Assembly: GCA_016217875.1 (NCBI GenBank)
Contig: JACRFN010000034.1
Coordinates: 1-7,467, forward strand
Direction: 5' to 3'
DNA: 7,467 nt
From: Candidatus Kerfeldbacteria bacterium
GTDB taxonomy: Bacteria; Patescibacteriota; Patescibacteriia; Veblenbacterales; UBA10138
The notes beneath the pieces are model-generated. The model was given only the letters and a program-made list of their open reading frames with translations. It did not search any database and was not told the origin of the DNA. Shown in pieces: positions 4,659-7,467 of the stretch. The translations under genes were made by a program, and so were the position numbers. The stretch's first letter is position 1; each line of letters begins with the position of its first letter.

Positions 4659-7467
4659 TTATTCTTTCCGCTGTGGTCTAATCATTACCTCGTGCATAGT
4701 ATCTCCACCTACCTCGTAGGTGCCTAGCTCTTCAAATTCAAATTCAACGCCAGTTCCTTTACCCAACTTCTCTAACTGCTTTTGAACTATTGCGAATGAG
4801 GTCTGCTCACGCATCTGCGCGTAGATAGGGAATAGCTTTCCAGCATCAATATAGTTACGCTTATACTCCTGGGTAAAAGCTAAAATGAGCGAGCCGCCGG
4901 CTCGAGCATTACCATCCGAAGCAAGATCAGAAACATATACCACCTCTTCGCCTTCCTTATGCACCCTCCCTTCATACGCCAAAATATACCCGTGAATAAC
5001 GCCCTGCTCATCTTGGTACTTAAAGCTTATATTGGGGCGTCCCTTGGCTGTATTATTCACATCTTTGGCAATGAGGGCATTTTCCATATTGTGTAAATAT
5101 TCCATCAAGCTCTCGTTACTACTATACGCTTTGCCTTCAATGTAGGCCACGGCAATCGCGTCACGAAAACTAAGACCTGAAACGCCTCGGGGAAGACTTT
5201 GAGCTACTTCCGGAGAAACCTGTCGCTCCTGCAAATTTACAGTGCGCTCCACAAACTGTACCTCCATTGGCTTAGCTTTGTTGTAATCAATCACATAACA
5301 CTCTTTGCCTAGATTATCGCTGTACCCCACTGGAGCGCGCGGTATAAATTCGTTCGGCACCTTTGACCACTCAACATCGAGATCGGTAAAGCCTTGGCCA
5401 ACAATCACCTTAAAAGAATCAAGTTTGTCTCGCGCGCCAAACCTCGCCAAATACTCGTGTAAAAAATCTTGATAAAGACTCTCAATAACCGCGTGATCCT
5501 GGTAGTTGGGTGACACTTCAATGTTGTCGCACGTCACAATACCTGGTTGCGACCGCAGTACCTCTTCCCCGATCACATTATTGAGTCTGGTGTTCTCACC
5601 CTTAAGTTGTTCTACCACCTCAGCTACATTCTTGCCAACGGCGATATCTTCGGTCAACACGCTCTGGGCCAGGGTACGCCAGCCACCATCGATAGTTTGG
5701 CGCTGCACCGTGAGTAACGCGCAGATGGGATTAAAGGTATACACGTTGTTCTTGCCGCTACCAAAGGGCATACAACAGGCTGTGTCGTTGCCTGCCACCA
5801 CGCCGTCGGGATCGGACTTGCGATTTATTTTCACACGAAACCGCTCTATCGGTCCCGCGGGCGGGAGGCCAAACTTCTGATTAGCCAACAACTGCTCAAC
5901 TTGCGCACTAAGCTCCACGTCCCGCAGTGGCTCTGACGAAGTTAAGAAATCCTGCAGTTTTGCGCCCCGCGCTTTAAAAACTTTGTTAAGCTCGCTAAAC
6001 AGTTTTTTCGGCTCACGGGCGGCGCCAGCTATACCCTCGCTACGCTTACCTAAGGCTTGTACTATGTGCTCGCGTAAATCGCCAGGGCGCTTAGATGCCA
6101 CGGCATATTCAATTTCCAGCGGTTTAAATACCTGCAAACGGTCATAAACACCTTCCACTAGCGCATCACGCAGCTCTTCGGCCGAGAGGTCGAGATTGGG
6201 GAACTCTACGTAGTTTGAGGGTTTTTTCATGTTATGTACCTCTTCGGGTGTGTGGCTGTCGCCAAGCTCCAAGAATCCCGCCGGGTCACGCCAAAACTCC
6301 ATTACCTTTTCGGTTGATATGTTGGGGTGAAAAGCGAGCCGTTCGATGTACTGGTAGAGAGCGTCTTTACCCTGGTGTTTGAGCTCTTGCAGATCCTGGA
6401 GTATCTCTGTTTTACCTAAGAGCTCAACCAATTCATGAAACTTTTTTAGCGCTTTCCATGAGGCGTAGGGCGCACCGGGCGTGCGGTACTGAACTGTTAA
6501 ATCTTTTAGCTTCATAATGTCGCTAAATTTTTCCGCACGGCTAAGAACTTCCCCATCACGTACATCACGCAGTGATTGCGCCAGTGCGTTCAGGTGGTGG
6601 TGCGCCGTGCCCTCGTCGTACTGGGCACCATCGCGGTGCACCTGGTCAAGGATTGAATTAAAAAAGGCATCTGGAGTCAGACCAGACTTTTCCTGCAGCG
6701 CAACGATGTCGCGAAAAGCATGCAACCCGTCGTGGCGGGAAAGGCCTTTACGATCGAGATAATTAAACATACGTTCGTACCCAAAATTTTCAGCACCAGC
6801 CCCAAATGTCTGCCCAATGTTCTGGCTATCGCGCCACACCGCGCTCTCTTCAACCAACAATTGGTACACCTCTTGAGCACGCTCCTCGGGTTGCGCTGAT
6901 ACGGAGGCTAACTGTTGTTCATTTATAGCCAAATACTCTGCCAGTGTCAGCCTAAGCTGGCGCGATGGCTCTATAAACCCCTCTAATCCAAATTCTTCGG
7001 CATATGGTTCTAAAGGCACTTGGTTATAATTATTACGAGAATGGTGCCGCACCGCGGCCTGGACATCAGCGTCTGGGAGGTTAAACTTCTGCTTGATTTC
7101 AAGGGCGCCATCTATGTAACCTTTGCCAAGCCTAGTAATCATCCCTTGGAGTGCCGCGGCCTGGACATCAGGGGAGGTTAGAACCTCGTCTGGGAGGTTA
7201 AACTTCTGCTTGATTTCAAGGGCGTTAATTATGTAACCTTTGCCAAGAGTAATAATCATCCCTTGGAGTGCCGCGGCCTGGACATCGGCGTCTGGGAAGT
7301 TAAACTTCTGCTTGATTTTAAGAGCGTAATTTATGTCACCTTTGCCAAGCCTAGTAATCATCCCTTGGAGTGCCGCGGCCTGGACATCAGGGGAGGTTAG
7401 AACCTCGTCTGGGAAGTTAAACTTCTGCTTGATTTCAAGGGCGTTAATTATGTAACCTTCGCCAAGA
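4659..7467 (-). CDS. Large uncharacterised protein: helical tandem repeats, Cys-Cys motif module and GNAT-like C-terminus (N-terminus cut by window edge)
   Basis: About 935 residues are visible and the frame is open at the right edge. The ATG at 7361 is only the Met inside a repeat and is not the start. Residues here count from that Met. Up to residue 98 are 34/39-residue helical repeats (core LGKGYIINALEIKQKFN). Residues 115-500 are mostly helical and charged, with AHHHLNAL (253-260), FLELGDSHTPEEVHNMKKPS (363-382) and LDLSAEELRDALVEGVYDRL (390-409). Residues 505-690 carry conserved-looking motifs: GNDTACCMPFGSGKNNVYTF (524-543), LAQSVLTED (564-572), CDNIEVSPNY (611-620) and VGQGFTDLDVEW (654-665). 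Residues 733-897 look GNAT-like: VIHGYILAYEG, EVVYVSDLASDGNARAGGSL, FPIYAQMREQTSFAIVQK. No membrane segments are visible. I recall such proteins from Patescibacteria, always uncharacterised. A peptide- or protein-modifying acyltransferase is possible but unproven. AMP phosphorylase follows after 47 bases. Confidence 0.85.
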   Translation of the reverse strand, partial: LGEGYIINALEIKQKFNFPDEVLTSPDVQAAALQGMITRLGKGDINYALKIKQKFNFPDADVQAAALQGMIITLGKGYIINALEIKQKFNLPDEVLTSPDVQAAALQGMITRLGKGYIDGALEIKQKFNLPDADVQAAVRHHSRNNYNQVPLEPYAEEFGLEGFIEPSRQLRLTLAEYLAINEQQLASVSAQPEERAQEVYQLLVEESAVWRDSQNIGQTFGAGAENFGYERMFNYLDRKGLSRHDGLHAFRDIVALQEKSGLTPDAFFNSILDQVHRDGAQYDEGTAHHHLNALAQSLRDVRDGEVLSRAEKFSDIMKLKDLTVQYRTPGAPYASWKALKKFHELVELLGKTEILQDLQELKHQGKDALYQYIERLAFHPNISTEKVMEFWRDPAGFLELGDSHTPEEVHNMKKPSNYVEFPNLDLSAEELRDALVEGVYDRLQVFKPLEIEYAVASKRPGDLREHIVQALGKRSEGIAGAAREPKKLFSELNKVFKARGAKLQDFLTSSEPLRDVELSAQVEQLLANQKFGLPPAGPIERFRVKINRKSDPDGVVAGNDTACCMPFGSGKNNVYTFNPICALLTVQRQTIDGGWRTLAQSVLTEDIAVGKNVAEVVEQLKGENTRLNNVIGEEVLRSQPGIVTCDNIEVSPNYQDHAVIESLYQDFLHEYLARFGARDKLDSFKVIVGQGFTDLDVEWSKVPNEFIPRAPVGYSDNLGKECYVIDYNKAKPMEVQFVERTVNLQERQVSPEVAQSLPRGVSGLSFRDAIAVAYIEGKAYSSNESLMEYLHNMENALIAKDVNNTAKGRPNISFKYQDEQGVIHGYILAYEGRVHKEGEEVVYVSDLASDGNARAGGSLILAFTQEYKRNYIDAGKLFPIYAQMREQTSFAIVQKQLEKLGKGTGVEFEFEELGTYEVGGDTMHEVMIRPQRKE
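4671..5165 (-). other. GNAT-like C-terminal domain of the large repeat protein
   Basis: Residues 733-897 show the strand and helix order expected of an N-acetyltransferase fold: ISFKYQDEQGVIHGYILAYE as paired strands, EVVYVSDLASD as the central strand, NARAGGSLILAFTQEY as the acetyl-CoA loop and helix, and FPIYAQMREQTSFAIVQKQL as the following strand and helix. NARAGG only partly matches the R/Q-x-x-G-x-G/A loop, so acetyl-CoA binding is uncertain. Confidence 0.5.
7068..7467 (-). repeat. In-frame coding tandem repeat with alternating 117- and 102-base units
   Basis: Four units are visible. Unit A is partial (7389-7467, long type), B is 102 bases (7287-7388), C is 117 bases (7170-7286) and D is 102 bases (7068-7169). 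The short unit encodes 34 residues starting DVQAAALQGM and ending KFNLPDA; the long unit encodes 39 and ends FNLPDEVLTSP. By hand alignment B and D differ at about 8 of 102 bases, while A and C differ at about 2 of 78. The true period is therefore a 219-base long+short pair that was duplicated recently. The array continues past the window edge. A seventh-length remnant (DVQAAV) starts a fifth unit at 7067 and then diverges. The pattern is one of paired helices and suggests a solenoid. Confidence 0.95.

Noticed and set aside
6677..6880. 67-residue minus-strand frame within the large repeat protein
   Set aside because: It is a shifted frame inside a continuous long gene with no recognisable motif.
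7359..7361. ATG as the start of the large repeat protein
   Set aside because: It is the Met of ALQGM within a repeat unit; the same frame continues upstream with a further unit to the window edge, so the real start lies outside.
1..7467. Alternative genetic code with TGA as glycine, as in Gracilibacteria
   Set aside because: No in-frame TGA occurs in the genes, tryptophan is TGG, and proteins align with expected motifs without recoding. Five stops being TAA or TAG is too few to argue for reassignment.
7068..7467. CRISPR array
   Set aside because: The repeats are contiguous, translated, 102-117 bases long and have no unique spacers.

Overview
The window is most likely a fragment of a Patescibacteria (Candidate Phyla Radiation) genome, probably of the Parcubacteria side. 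This is inferred from protein families I recall from that group, not from a search: a DUF5671-like membrane protein with a pseudopilin-like tail, a protein ending in the 'NPNDNAAVxVMAYGLR' helical domain, an archaeal-type AMP phosphorylase, a small single-cluster ferredoxin, and a large protein with alpha-helical 'ALEIKQKFNLP' repeats. The code looks standard: no in-frame TGA is seen, and the five complete stops are TAA or TAG.

All six genes lie on the minus strand, so transcription runs from high to low coordinates. From right to left: a large repeat-containing protein truncated at its N-terminus by the window edge (4659-7467); AMP phosphorylase with a GTG start (3118-4611); a half-size EamA-type membrane protein (2656-3072); a DUF5671-like membrane protein (1546-2643); a ferredoxin (1279-1527); a hairpin terminator (1239-1269); and a protein truncated at its C-terminus by the left edge (1-1198). 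The gaps between the first five genes are 47, 45, 12 and 18 bases, with no clear terminator among them. They could therefore be one transcript ending at the hairpin after the ferredoxin gene, with the leftmost gene as a separate unit.

The genes do not form an obvious single pathway. AMP phosphorylase belongs to the AMP-to-ribose-1,5-bisphosphate salvage route that feeds RuBisCO in archaea and some CPR bacteria, but neither ribose-1,5-bisphosphate isomerase nor RuBisCO is in the window. The ferredoxin has no redox partner beside it. The most unusual gene is the rightmost one. Its N-terminus is a nearly identical, alternating 39/34-residue tandem repeat, its middle is an uncharacterised region with a GNDTACC...LAQS...CDNIE...VGQGFTDL motif series, and its C-terminus resembles a GNAT acetyltransferase fold. 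No RNA genes, CRISPR arrays or mobile elements were seen, and no gene-free stretch exceeds 300 bases.
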